Part shown: positions 11,068-22,038 of the stretch, one piece after another
How the letters are laid out: each line of letters starts with the position of its first letter
How positions within the stretch are numbered: position 1 is the first letter of the stretch
NCBI GenBank assembly: GCA_037102815.1
Contig: BTPP01000008.1
Coordinates: 1,674,001 to 1,738,000, forward strand
DNA length: 64,000 bases
DNA from: Neurospora intermedia
Lineage: Eukaryota; Ascomycota; Sordariomycetes; Sordariales; Sordariaceae
Direction of reading: 5' to 3'
The notes under the pieces: generated by a model
Databases searched by the model: none
What the model saw: only the letters and a program-made list of their open reading frames with translations
Told to the model about the DNA's origin: nothing
Program-made: the position numbers and the translations under genes

Positions 11068-12177
11068 CTAAAAAACCATAACAAACCCCAACACAACAAC
11101 CAACAACACCCTCTCCCGCAAATTCCCCATCTCCCTAGCCCCAATGCTATTCTCCGCTGCACCCGAACTAGCAGACGTGGGCGTACTAGCATCTGCATGA
11201 TCCAGCTCATTCGTCTTGCTAGCACCACCAGCAGAAGCAGTAGAAGCAGTATTAGCCAACTCGGTAGTAATTTTAGGAGCCACAAACGCAGTAACTGTCT
11301 TCAATCCTCCTCCTTCTCCTTCTGTTTCCACACTATTAGACGAGACAACGTTATTATCATTGGTAGTGGGACTGGCGACGAAGGTGTTTTCGTTGTTGCC
11401 GCCGCTGGGAGTGGCGCTGTCGTCTGAGTTCGTGTTCGAGTTCAAGTTAGGGTTCGAATCCGGGTTCGTCGAGGTAGAGGGATTCGAGACATCGTCGTTG
11501 TTCGCGGGGGAACCAGAGTCGGAATTGGAGTTGGAGTTGGCATTGACTTCGGGATCAGGAGCGACAGGCGCCGCGGGTGAAGCGTCAGAACTAGGTTGCA
11601 GGAGCGGATCCAGGCAGGGACAGTCGGGGGATTTGTATTTTGCTGGATTTCAAATTTTAGCTCAGTCGATGCAAGTGACGACGATGGAGGTTGGGTGACG
11701 GGGAATACAAGATGGAAGATAAAAATTATGATCGGCGATCAAGGGGGTAAAGAGAGCACAATGCACCACCTACGATCCGTGCAATATATCCCAGCAAGGT
11801 CCAAAGTGGTTTCAGCGTCCGGAGTATCGCAGGCCGCAAAAACACAGTCATGGATACCGTTAAAGAAGTTGGCGTCTTTGCAAAGACATTCAAGATTCGG
11901 CCGGTCGTCAGGATACGGCGGGCAATTTATATTGTATGCCTGTTCAAACATGTTTTTGATGCATATTTGCTTTTGTTTTGTTAGCATGCCATGAGCAAAA
12001 GTTGTTGCTTGAGGAGCGCCTAGATTTTATGCCTCTGGTGATGATCGTGGTGCCGACGACGATGGTTTGGACAGGATAAGATAGGATGTTACTTACACCG
12101 CAGGGAGCGAGGTCGGCGTATTCAAGGGCCATTGCAGAGCCTGCGAGGCCCCCGACAATAAAGCTGATGATATACAT
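11068..12177 (-). CDS. CFEM-domain protein, probably GPI-anchored
   Basis: Predicted 283-aa protein from exons 12177-12097, 11969-11774 and 11642-11068. The introns of 127 and 131 nt have GTAAGT and GTAGGT donors, and all phases agree. Residues 1-17 form a signal peptide. The CFEM domain spans about residues 20-92 with all eight cysteines: 26, 30, 43, 55, 57, 69, 74 and 90, including ECLC. CFEM proteins act at the fungal surface, some in haem uptake and some as effectors. Residue 52, the place usually held by the haem-coordinating Asp three before the CxC, reads Asn here. A Ser/Asn/Thr/Pro-rich stalk follows (about 110-255). The C-terminus is a short spacer plus the hydrophobic tail VLLVVVLGFVMVF, as in GPI-anchor signals. 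It lies in tandem with the chitosanase gene. Confidence 0.85.
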
Positions 12178-12598
12178 AGTTTTGTCTTTTTGGCGGTATC
12201 GCGCGAGCAAAGGAGTGCCCAAGAAGAAAATAAAGAGAAAAAAAAAAAAAAAAAGGGTGGCGAGCACGGAAAAGTAATCTGGACTTTTCCGTTGCAGGTA
12301 GGGCAGTCAAAGACCGGGCTGTGAGATGGTCATAGGTATAGCTCTGGGGAGGTGCAAGAAACTGGTGTTTCCATGCATACTGCGTAGGTATAAAATTCCG
12401 TCGAGTAATGCCTTATTGTGCAGCTGGAAACCACAGTCTCCGGCACCGCCTCCGGCACCGCCTCCGAAAGACCGCAGCGGCATTATAAGCTCATTTTTAT
12501 TCCCTAAGACATTGCCCGTTCGAAAAACTTACGACAGATCCGATTCCTCCGTCGATTGCAAACACCATATCCGCTGGAATTCCATAACACATGTCTCG
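12178..12598. other. Intergenic region, promoter of the CFEM gene
   Basis: About 420 bases between tandem minus-strand genes. It contains an A-run of about 16 near 12,239-12,254, which on the minus strand is a T-tract upstream of the CFEM start. No other feature was seen. Confidence 0.5.
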
Positions 12599-13510
12599 CT
12601 AAATCCAATAGAATCCCAGTTGACCACCCACCAAAACCACAAACATCCACATCATCAATCCCCACGACACCTTCACCATCCCCGACGCCTTCCCATCCGC
12701 CGGAATCCTCTGAACCAACTGATCTCCCAACCCCTCAATGCTCCTTTCAAACTCCTCAAAACTGCCCGCATCCCACTTCGCCCCCATCTTGCCCGGCACC
12801 GCCTCCGACCCCACAAACGCCAAATACAAGACATCCTCCTCATCAATCCCATTACTCCCACTCATCGCTCTCCCTCCACACGCCGTCGCGAGCGCCAGAC
12901 TCGCCTCCCCCACCATGCTCTTCTCCCCATCATCCCCATTCGTATCGCCCCACACTCCATAAACCAACTTGCTGCCCCCGTCACACACCACCGCCATCAC
13001 ACTAAGCGGTTCAACGAGATACGCCCTCGGATCAAAGACATTCCACCTCCCATCATTGTCGTCGTGGTCATTCTCAACTTCATTCCCAAAAACCACGTAC
13101 GGATGCACATACGTGTTCAGATCCCGGACCCCCGAAACGTTATACCCCGCCACCATCTCCTGAAACGCCGTAGTCGACTGGTAATCCGCGCTCAAACCGA
13201 CGGAACATCGTCCGTCGTCACTAGTCCCTCCTTGTACGCCGTCGCAGTCCACGTCCATGTTGGCTAGTCGGCCGCGACCGCGACCGCGGATGTAGAGGAT
13301 CTGGAAATCGGAGAGGTGGTCGCCGCAGTAGGAATAGGTGTTGGGGCCGTCTGCGGTGCTGTAGAAGCCTGCGGCTAGAGGGTGTTTGCATTTTTTCTGC
13401 TTGAGTAGTTTGGTGTAGAGGTTTTGGAGGTTGGAGGGGACGTCGCGGGCGGAGGCGAAGGAGGCCAGGAGACTGATGGTGAGAATGAGGAAGCGTAATG
13501 AGAGTAGCAT
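12599..13510 (-). CDS. Fungal chitosanase, glycoside hydrolase family 75, with hydrophobic C-terminal tail
   Basis: Single-exon gene of 303 aa. It hydrolyses beta-1,4 links in chitosan outside the cell. Residues 1-21 form a signal peptide. The GH75 fold runs from about 28 to 270 and keeps family blocks such as PNTYSYCGDH, ANMDVDCDGVQGG, YVHPYVVFGNE, VYGVWGDTNGDD and DVLYLAF. The catalytic pair is visible as Asp189 (in WGDTNGDD) and Glu202 (in MVGEASL); their 13-residue spacing equals that reported for the Fusarium solani enzyme. An acidic insert (about 144-154, EVENDHDDNDG) is unusual. After the catalytic domain, residues 278-299 form a hydrophobic stretch, which suggests a membrane or GPI anchor rather than free secretion. 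The opposite strand carries long shadow frames only. Confidence 0.93.
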   Translation of the reverse strand: MLLSLRFLILTISLLASFASARDVPSNLQNLYTKLLKQKKCKHPLAAGFYSTADGPNTYSYCGDHLSDFQILYIRGRGRGRLANMDVDCDGVQGGTSDDGRCSVGLSADYQSTTAFQEMVAGYNVSGVRDLNTYVHPYVVFGNEVENDHDDNDGRWNVFDPRAYLVEPLSVMAVVCDGGSKLVYGVWGDTNGDDGEKSMVGEASLALATACGGRAMSGSNGIDEEDVLYLAFVGSEAVPGKMGAKWDAGSFEEFERSIEGLGDQLVQRIPADGKASGMVKVSWGLMMWMFVVLVGGQLGFYWI

Positions 13511-14558
13511 GGCGGTTTGGTTCGAGATGGCAAATTTGGTAAATAGGTATTATTTTTGATGTACAACGACGGAACTGTCGTCACCGCGCAGTCTGGGGAA
13601 TCCTGGCCGTTGGGGTCAACTTATGAAGGACGAGCTGTTGAGGTTCTCACGGGTCTGGGTATGGTCCAAAGGTTCAAACGCAATGTCGATCGTACAAAGG
13701 GGGTAACACTTGTTACTTGGCTTGGCAATTGAAGCTGGTGAAATCTCAGAGTTGAGAACTGGAAAGTTCAAATGATGATGACAGACAAGACGCGATGAGA
13801 GAACGAAAAGTGTTTTTGGCAGGAGTGTAAGAGTCGAGCTGCGCCGCAATTCCTTAGCCGGGTGAGAAATTGATACCAACCTCCATCGGGACAGCTGAGC
13901 CATCATGCGACTCGTTGCTGACAAGGGATGTTGGGGGGCAGGCTGAATGTTGGGTACGGCCCGACGGCGATGAGGTTGGACTGCTTCCGTTGTTTGTTTC
14001 CCGCGAGTGCATTAACAGTAGTTTAATCACCACTAACAGAATAAGTATGATTGGTTGAGTGACTCAGATAGTGACCCCGTAGCGAACGATACCAAGCCAA
14101 ATCCTCCTGGACCCCACTCCGCTCTCCTCATCCCGTCCCGTGTCCCAGCTCCACGCGCCGACAATCAACCAGGGCAGAGAACAACATTGAATTGTATGTT
14201 TCATCAGTAGTCAGAATCTGCTATCTGATCCTCAAGGACGGTACCATTATGTAGAATACAAACATCGATTGAATGGTACACAATGAGCTTCATCACCTCT
14301 TGAAAATAGACACCTCCTGAATTCTCACCGAATAACGACATCAAAACAGCCAGTACGCAGTTCAATTCCCGAACTGTCATCCTCAAGATGTGACTAAAGG
14401 TATAGCAGACATAATCGGAACAAAGCTTTCTTCTGCTAGGAATAAAGCTTTCTTCTGTTGCCGACGAAGTCATCCCAACCATGTCACAATTTCTGTAACA
14501 GTAGCCGTCACGGGGCATCAAGCAAGGATCCCAATGACGTAAAAGGAGTAATGGCAGC
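13511..14558. other. Intergenic region between two minus-strand genes
   Basis: About 1 kb that should include the chitosanase promoter (next to 13510) and the 3' end of the next gene. Short frames on both strands lack protein character. No repeat or RNA gene was seen. Confidence 0.45.
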
Positions 14559-15926
14559 CTAGATCAACTTCTCCTCTACTGATATCAATGTCGACGCCAG
14601 ATCTGGAATATCTGGAATATCCGAAAACGAAGTCTCCGTCACGCTCGGGAAGCTCGTCTCCGTCGGTACCACTTGCCTCGGCGGTTCCTTCGTGATCCTT
14701 TTCTTATGAGACTCGAACACCTCGGTGATTGTTGCTACCGGCGGCGAGTGGTAGTTCGCAGTGGTGTGCAAGCTTGGTAATCCCGGGTCTGACAAGATAA
14801 GATCGTACTCGTCGAGAACATGGAGTATCTCACAAAGTTCACCCCCACCGACATCAGCAGCGTGCAGTACAGCATCGTGGGCATTGTTGAGCCAATCTAG
14901 GCCGTGTTGAAGCGGTTCGCTGATGCCGGGGAAGAGATCCGTAACATTGTTTTCGACGCGGTTGACGAGACGGGGGACGAAGTTGAAGAGGGCGTTCCCG
15001 GTCTGACCGAGGCCAGTCTCTGAGGGAGAAGGCGAGTCGGACTTAAACCAGGAGTGGAACTTCTCCTCGTAGCTTTTCTCGCTGCTGTTGGCGCCGGGGT
15101 ATTGGCATGTCCAGGAGTGTATGTTCCATTCTGTAATGTTCTGGATGTCGACAAAAGTGCAGGACGAATCACCAAAGGCTACTTGAGGGTCATGGAGGAA
15201 AAGGTCAATGGCAGCTGCTACCTGAACTGCGACAGTAAAGTTGGTTTCGGGAAGGTCTCTTTTTCTGATTCTTCTGCCTCTTTGGTCAGCACCGGATGAT
15301 GGCGGTGCATCTGGCAATCCTGCAAGTTGGGCCAAGAAATTGGAGATGGTGATGGAAGTTGTGGTGTTACAACCTGCACCATAGTAGTGCATGCCAGTCG
15401 CGTCAAAGATGATGGACTCCCCGTTGGACAAATACGCAGCAAGACGGCCGGCCGCTAAGGCCTCTGGCGATAAATCAAGAAGACAACGGAAGCCGTCTAC
15501 CAGCGTACCAACGTAGTATGGGAATGTAGCGTTGTTACTCGTATAGAAGTGGATCGGGTCTACATCGGTGGCATTCGGTTCGAAGGCGATCAGTTTAAGG
15601 GAAGATGATGGTGTAGGTAAAACGCAGCATGCAGTTGGCGAGCTAGCCGGCTGTATCGTCACTCCTGTCAAGACGGCGTCGGGAAGTACGATACTTGTCG
15701 TGACTGGGCATAGCGCTGCTTCGTAGACCTGTGTTCCCGGCATGGTAAGTGACGTACCTTTTTTTCTGGCGCGCCTTTGAGATCTTACCGTAGTTGTCTC
15801 TAGAACACCACAAGCAGTTAACAATGTTTCCGTTATCCAGCTTGTGGCCAAACAGTATGTGCCATTGTCCCCTTGAGCCCAGGTAAAGATGAAGTTGAGT
15901 AGGAAAACGATCAGAACCTGCATCAT
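14559..15926 (-). CDS. Secreted protein of unknown function with a kexin-type processing site
   Basis: The open frame is 455 codons. I propose a 60-nt in-frame intron at 15788-15729 (donor GTAAGA, acceptor ACACAG), leaving a 435-aa product. The segment it removes is a strongly basic patch out of keeping with the rest. Residues 1-18 form a signal peptide. The protein has many N-glycosylation sequons (Asn-x-Ser/Thr) and paired cysteines in its first half. The dibasic motif RKRDLPE near spliced residues 201-207 is a typical kexin (Kex2) site, so the protein may be cut into two chains. The C-terminal part is acidic and rich in Pro, Ser and Thr. No family was recognised. A start at the second Met is also possible. 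Confidence 0.7.
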   Translation of the reverse strand: MMQVLIVFLLNFIFTWAQGDNGTYCLATSWITETLLTACGVLETTTVRSQRRARKKGTSLTMPGTQVYEAALCPVTTSIVLPDAVLTGVTIQPASSPTACCVLPTPSSSLKLIAFEPNATDVDPIHFYTSNNATFPYYVGTLVDGFRCLLDLSPEALAAGRLAAYLSNGESIIFDATGMHYYGAGCNTTTSITISNFLAQLAGLPDAPPSSGADQRGRRIRKRDLPETNFTVAVQVAAAIDLFLHDPQVAFGDSSCTFVDIQNITEWNIHSWTCQYPGANSSEKSYEEKFHSWFKSDSPSPSETGLGQTGNALFNFVPRLVNRVENNVTDLFPGISEPLQHGLDWLNNAHDAVLHAADVGGGELCEILHVLDEYDLILSDPGLPSLHTTANYHSPPVATITEVFESHKKRITKEPPRQVVPTETSFPSVTETSFSDIPDIPDLASTLISVEEKLI

Positions 15927-17589
15927 CTCAGTTCAATCCAGGATGATATAACAACTCAAGGTGTGCAGAATTTCGCAAATAAATTGCAGTAGACGCAAGT
16001 ATGAACCGGCACGAGCGAGGTCTTCTTCACATTTTTCGAATAGAGATGTTGTTTGACGATTGTAACATGCTCCATCGCGGCTACCAAGTTGGTGCCACAA
16101 CGCCCAGCGCATCCAGTGTGCTTGCCCTGAGATGCCTCACGACCGGGTTAACTGGGAAAGTTCACTTTTGATCATGTCCACTCCAGTACCTCTACCTTCT
16201 GTTATTTCAAGGTGCTGAGTTGAGTGTTCATTATTTCCGCTCGCAATTGAAGAACAACATCGAGCGATTAAACGGCATCAAGGCCATGCGGGAGCCTTAG
16301 GAATGCTGCACTGGTGTCAAATCGTCGGCGGCTTGGAGCACCGGTTTCATGAGATGGCATAACAATTACACCGAAGCCCCTCAAGCTGGCATGTTACCCA
16401 TGGAGGATTTGGAGTTTCCTGCTTGGGGGAAAAAAAAAAGATACCCCATACAAAAATGCTTCGTGAAGTTGTTCTCAGTATAATGGAGGGCGAGTGACAT
16501 CGGGGGTTAGATTTGGGAACCTTGCCATGGACGGGAGTGTGTGTTGGTTTGTTGACGATGCGAAGTTCATGATGTTGATTGAAGAGCGTTTCCACTTTCA
16601 ATGCTTGGCATGTGTATAGAGCCGCGCCAGCTGGCGTGCGGCTGCCACACAGCTGTGTGGAGACCCACAGTTTCCGCCGAAGCGACTGTGCGTCCCCGAA
16701 AATCAAATTGATTGCTTCAAAAATTTCGAATGCCGCAACGTCTGGGTCTGCGTTTTGTTCCCCTCCAAAACAAACTGTGATGGCGGCAGCATCATCAAGA
16801 GCGAGCGAGGTGCTATCGCCGCCACATGATCGATGCACTCGTATTCATCAAGTCTGAATACCTACTGGACTGGTATGTGGCATCCGTATTACGATGCAAT
16901 TCCGCATGTGCAACTGCACCTTTATCACGCGGCAAAAACGGTAGGTGATCATCTCTTTTTTTACCTCTGCTTTCGCAAACCCAGTTCCGCAACAACCATT
17001 CTCCAACTGCTCTGGCTATCTGGCCGTTCTTATGGGGCTCCTTCGGGAGACCTTCTCTTCTGCGGCACGTCTTGTGTTGCAACTCGGAAGGGGTTGGAGA
17101 TGGGGGCAACAGGGAGGGGGGTCTTTGGACCTCTTTCTCTGTTGCTTGAAATGTTGCAAGAGTAATCTTTACCATATGAACCATCATAGTCCGCGTCGTT
17201 GTCCGTCTCTTCTCTTCTTCGGAGGGGAGGAAACGGGGGTTCACAACTTCGAGGCTCCAAGATGTCCAACATTTTGATATCCTGCTTGTGGAACGTTGTT
17301 GTGAAATGTACCCGTCTTGATGTGCTGTGAAGTGGTCTGTGCGCCTTTTATGCACACTCGCTATGAGTGGCAGCGACGGACTGAACGAAGTTGGGAAGCT
17401 CACCCTCTCACCGTCAAGCTCACCCCACTTTCCGTCCACGGTGATGGGTGTCAACTACGTCATAGGTAAATATCAGGAAGTCGTTCCTTAACACACATCA
17501 TATCTTGAACATGTTGTTCGTTCCGACCGTTACTAGACCAAAGCGTGGGAAAACAACCGTTTATCTGCGGAGTGAATTGAACCTTCTCA
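15927..17589. other. Divergent intergenic region upstream of the malic enzyme gene
   Basis: About 1.66 kb between a minus-strand secreted-protein gene and the plus-strand malic enzyme gene, so it should hold two promoters. Frames at 16347-16838 and 16813-17454 on the minus strand look like chance: there is no codon bias and they have low-complexity ends. An A-run lies near 16,430-16,439. Confidence 0.45.
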
Positions 17590-19825
17590 ATGTTCAGCGC
17601 CCAGTCTTTGATTTCGCGCACCATTCCAAAGCGTGCTTTGGTCACCCGTTTTCCCGTCCATTCAAACCTTTTGCGTGGCTGCACTGCAGTGTCACGACGC
17701 CAAGCTCATCAGATTCGCAACATGTCCCACTCTCAGAAGCCCCAAGATGAACAAGCCCAAAACGGGTCGAAATTCTCCCATCTCCCCCTAAGCACAAGCG
17801 GCCCGCTAGAATGTGCTCTGAAAGGCACCGTGCTGCTCAACCACCCGTACTTCAACAAGGGATCCGCCTTCACAAAGGAAGAACGCCGCGACTTTGCCCT
17901 TCATGGCTTGCTACCGCCACATATCCAGTCCCTGGAACAACAGGTCCAAAGGGCATATGAGCAGTATTGCAGTCAACCCAATGATCTGGCCAAGAATACG
18001 TTTATGACTTCGATGAAGGAGCAGAATGAGGTGTTGTTCTATAGGGTAAGATTGCATTTTTGCTCTGTACAAAGAAGTATTGCTATAGGTCTACTAGGGT
18101 GTCCGTTGTTCTGACTTGAGCGGTTGTTCAGCTTTTGCATGATCATCTTGACGAGATGTTTAGTGTAGTGTACACACCGACAGAGGGAGAAGCCATTCAG
18201 AATTACTCCAGATTATTCAGGAGACCTGAAGGAGTGTTCCTCAATATCAATGATATGGACTCCGTAAAGCGTGATTTGGCGCAGTGGGGAAAGCCTGAAG
18301 ACATTGACTACATTGTGGTAACCGGTAAGAAGCAATGGTTTTTGGCAAAAAACGATTTCATGGGCGAGGAAGATGGCTGACAAAGTGTAGACGGCGAGGA
18401 GATTCTGGGCATCGGTGATCAAGGCTGTGGCGGCATCCTCATCTCCATCGCCAAATTGGTACTGATGACCATTTGCGGTGGCATTCATCCAAACCGTGTG
18501 CTCCCCGTGGTCTTGGACTGCGGCACCAACAACGAGGAGCTCTTGAAGGACGATCTTTACCTTGGCCTCCGGCAGAAGCGTGTCCGCGGGGAAAAGTACG
18601 ACGAGTTTGTTGAGACCTTTGTCAAGGCTGCGCGTGAACTCTACCCTAGAGCGTACATCCACTTTGAAGATTTTGGCCTGGACAATGGTATGTTGCAAAA
18701 CGTTTACTCGCCTGCATGGTTACTGACATAATCGCTAGCACGTCGACTTCTGGAGAGATATCGGCCCCAGATCCCCTGTTTCAATGACGATGTTCAAGGA
18801 ACGGGGTGTGTGACTTTGGCTGCCATCATGGCAGGTTTACACATTTCAAAACAGAAGTTGAGCGACATCCGGATGGTGGTCTTCGGTGCTGGTACGGCAG
18901 GTGTTGGTATCGCGGACCATGTTCGCGATGCTATTGCCGCAGATGCAGACATCAGTCCCGAGGAGGCTGGCAAGCAAATCTGGTATGGCGACGCATTCCA
19001 GACCTAGGACAGGTCTCTTCACGTAACACAACACTGACACTACGCAGGCTCATCGACAAACCCGGACTACTCACCACCAAGTCAGAGTCACTGTCAGACG
19101 CTCAAAAGAAGTATGCCAAGTCGCACGACGACTGGGCCGACAAGAAGACCGACCTCCTAGCTGTTATCAAGGAGGTCAAGCCGCATATTCTAGTTGGCAC
19201 ATCCACAAAACCGAAATCGTTCACGGAAGAGGTCGTCCGTGAGATGGCAAAGCATGTTGAGCGCCCCATCATCCTACCCTTGTCAAATCCAACCAAGCTC
19301 CACGAGGCCGTGCCTGAGGACCTCCTCAACTGGACAGATGGCAAGGCTCTCGTCGCCACAGGCAGTCCGTTCGGCCCAGTCAAGGGCCCCTGGGGTAAGG
19401 ATGGCAAGGAGATCGAGATCGAAGTGGCTGAGTGCAACAACAGCGTCGTGTTCCCGGGTATCGGTCTCGGCTCTGTGCTATCGCGGGCCAACCGTGTGAC
19501 TGACAAGATGTTGATGGCGGCATCGAAGGGCGTGGCTGAGATGGGCCCGGCGCTGAAAGACTATACCGCGCCGCTGCTTCCCGGCGTCGACGTCGTGCGC
19601 GATGTGAGTGTACGCGTGGCTCGGAGAGTCATCTTGGCGGCCATGGAGGAGGGCGTAGTCGAAGAGAAGGATGTGCCGACCAAGGAGGAGGACCTTGATG
19701 AATGGATCAGGGAGCAGATGTGGGATCCGGTGTATAGGCCGCTGAAGTACGTTGAGGGCAACAAGGCTAGTCGAGGAGCAAAGGGCGACTTGCGCGTGCT
19801 GGGTAACCCGAATGATGTCGAGTGA
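17590..19825 (+). CDS. MAE1: NAD-dependent malic enzyme, mitochondrial
   Basis: Predicted 655-aa protein from five exons: 17590-18045, 18132-18324, 18391-18687, 18739-18982 and 19048-19825. The introns are 86, 66, 51 and 65 nt, and every phase agrees. It oxidatively decarboxylates malate to pyruvate with NAD+ in the matrix. The first 45 residues are basic and Ser-rich (MFSAQSLISRTIPKRALVTR), a mitochondrial targeting sequence, which supports this start. Catalytic Tyr lies in VYTPTEG (about 166) and Lys in SIAKL (about 238). The metal ligands are in FEDFG (Glu309, Asp310) and NDDVQGTG (Asp332/333). The dinucleotide site is FGAGTAGVGIAD. LPLSNPTKLHEA, ATGSPF and NNSVVFPGIGLG follow. The name follows the yeast gene. 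Confidence 0.95.
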
Positions 19826-20399
19826 GGATTGACATTGTCAGTGTGTTTGTGGTACCTCTACGGCCGTCGGAGTGTCTTGGCGTGGTTATAGCTGGATGGA
19901 CGTCATGGCGCGCGGTTGACATTGATTGGTGCGCGACATGGCGATTTTGGACTCGATTGGCGCACAGTTTTGCTGCAAGATACCATCACGTAGAGCTTGT
20001 TCTGTCCTTTTCTTGAGCTTACTGACTGATAATTTCTTCTCGCTTGCCGTTCCGATCGTTGTAGCTGTCAATTGCGTCCTTTTGTGAGCTGGTGAAATGG
20101 TCTTCATGGCTGGCGGTTGAACAGCGCAAAGGGAATTGTCAAGTTCAAACTGGTCTGGGCTGCACGAAAAAAAGCGGTGCCCCACTATTCAGTGCCAAGC
20201 CTGAGGTTGTTCGTCTGGCTTGACGGGCTTGGCCAGTGCACGTGACCGTCACAAGGGACGGTAGGGTTTGCGGTCCACACCAACCCAAGGCCCAAAAAAA
20301 ATATCGCGGCTGTCGTTCAATTTTGGCCTTGCTGAATTTCCCCTCCGAAATTTCGACTCCCCCATCACCAGTCGCCATTTCAGCAACCAGACCGTCGCA
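19826..20399. other. Intergenic region, promoter of the uL14 gene
   Basis: About 570 bases between two plus-strand genes. It ends in a pyrimidine-rich leader (CCCCTCCGAAATTTCGACTC region), as is common at ribosomal protein genes. No other feature was seen. Confidence 0.5.
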
Positions 20400-21458
20400 A
20401 TGGCCAAGCAATCGTGAGTAACCACGTCAGCGATCAAATCCGACCTGTTTTCTGGCTGTTTTGCTGCCCGTCCAGCCGAGGTTCTGCTCGACAAACTGAG
20501 GTGGTCACAAGAGGAGGAAATTGCACCGACGAGATCATGCGGAAGAGGAGGAGGATGCCCGATTGAATCAGGAGTCATTTGGACAATTTTTGGAGGTTCT
20601 GGACACCATGAGCAGAAGATGGGGACCGACAGCAAGCAGCCAGATGACAGCGACGAATTTCGGAACCAGCAGCGAAATCAGTGAGCTAACAGCATGTCTA
20701 CAGTCGTGGTGCCCCCGGTGGCAAGCTCAAGATGACCCTGGGTCTCCCAGTGTACGTTACGAATCCCATTCCCGTCCCGTCCAGCACGAAACACGAATCA
20801 TTATTCTCCAAGCGAGCACGAACGCGATAGACATCACGAATCGGCACTCCGTACACCCACAAATCACACGAAACGCACGAACAACAAAACCGAGACAGGA
20901 CTGAATGGCTAACATGGCGACTCTTATAGCGGTGCCATCATGAACTGCGCGGACAACTCCGGTGCCCGTAACCTTTACATCATCTCCGTCAAGGGTATCG
21001 GTGCTCGTCTTAACCGTCTCCCCGCTGGTGGTGTCGGCGACATGGTCATGGCCACCGTCAAGAAGGGCAAGCCCGAGCTCCGCAAGAAGGTCCACCCCGC
21101 CGTCATCGTCCGCCAGTCCAAGCCCTGGAAGCGCTTCGACGGTGTCTTCCTCTACTTCGAGGACAACGCCGGTGTCGTAAGTGCCCACCGATACCACTCT
21201 ACCACGGCTTGGGCATATTTGGGTTCTGTATTGGGAGGATAAGAGGAGGAGAGTCGCTGGGGAAAATGGCACGGATGCAGAACCACAATGCCAGGTCGTT
21301 GGGAGCCTTGTTTACAAGCGGACAATGCTGACCACTGCTCTTTCTAGATCGTCAACCCCAAGGGTGAGATGAAGGGTTCCGCCATTACCGGCCCCGTCGG
21401 TAAGGAGGCTGCTGAGCTTTGGCCCCGTATTGCCTCCAACTCTGGTGTCGTCATGTAA
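20400..21458 (+). CDS. RPL23: 60S ribosomal protein L23 (uL14)
   Basis: Predicted 139-aa protein from four exons: 20400-20413, 20704-20751, 20930-21176 and 21348-21458. The introns of 290, 178 and 171 nt all have good splice signals and matching phases. The first exon encodes only MAKQ and part of a Ser codon, a layout typical of fungal ribosomal protein genes. The product matches uL14 over its whole length: [71 protein letters not shown] and [12 protein letters not shown] are all present. It is a core protein of the large subunit near the factor-binding region. The long first introns are usual for such genes and may carry regulatory elements. Confidence 0.97.
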
Positions 21459-22038
21459 ATGGGGTTGTCCAGGAACAAATGGAATGGATCTTTTATGGGC
21501 TGCGCGGGTCTTTTTTTCGAGGAACGAACAATGTCATCCGGAATCTCGTCTTCCCCACAGATGAAAGGAAGATGCAGAGGATGAAGGCCTTAACCGGCCC
21601 GGCTGGATTGGCAGGCATTTGCATTTCGGTTGCGGCGTGCTCGGGAGTCATACCACATGCATGATATACAGGTCAATTCACACCCAGTTCTTCGAATCCC
21701 CTTGACCGCGCGCGGCTCGGGATCATGATCACAAGGGTGCCTCTGCAAGCCGATGTCTACCTACGTTTTTCCTTTCATGCATAACAAGCAAGGGCGGGAA
21801 TCCACGGTGCCGCTTGCAGGCAATGGCTCGCGATGGACCGTGTCGGATGGCCATGTACGTTCTTCACTCCAGATATCCTGAGAAGTCGATGGAGGCTTGT
21901 CCCCAGGCAAAAGACATGAAGACTGCCATTTCCAAACCTTTATCATTCATTACAGTATTACTACATTGTGTCTATGTTGATCACTCGAATATATACAATC
22001 TAAATGCTACTGACCCTACTTCTCCAGGACTCCATGGT
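21459..22038. other. Intergenic region between convergent genes
   Basis: About 580 bases holding the 3' ends of the uL14 gene (+) and the alpha/beta hydrolase gene (-). No other feature was seen. Confidence 0.5.

Noticed and set aside
11449-11461. GGTTCGAATCC, a perfect pol III B box
   Set aside because: It is inside the Asn/Ser/Thr-rich coding part of the CFEM gene and has no A box or tRNA fold around it.
12326-13267. 313-codon plus-strand frame
   Set aside because: It lies opposite the GH75 chitosanase, whose family match and catalytic residues settle the strand; the plus product is Pro/His/Arg-rich noise.
16347-17454. Two minus-strand frames of 163 and 213 codons upstream of the malic enzyme gene
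   Set aside because: No codon bias, no domain or splice partner, and low-complexity ends; more likely promoter DNA.
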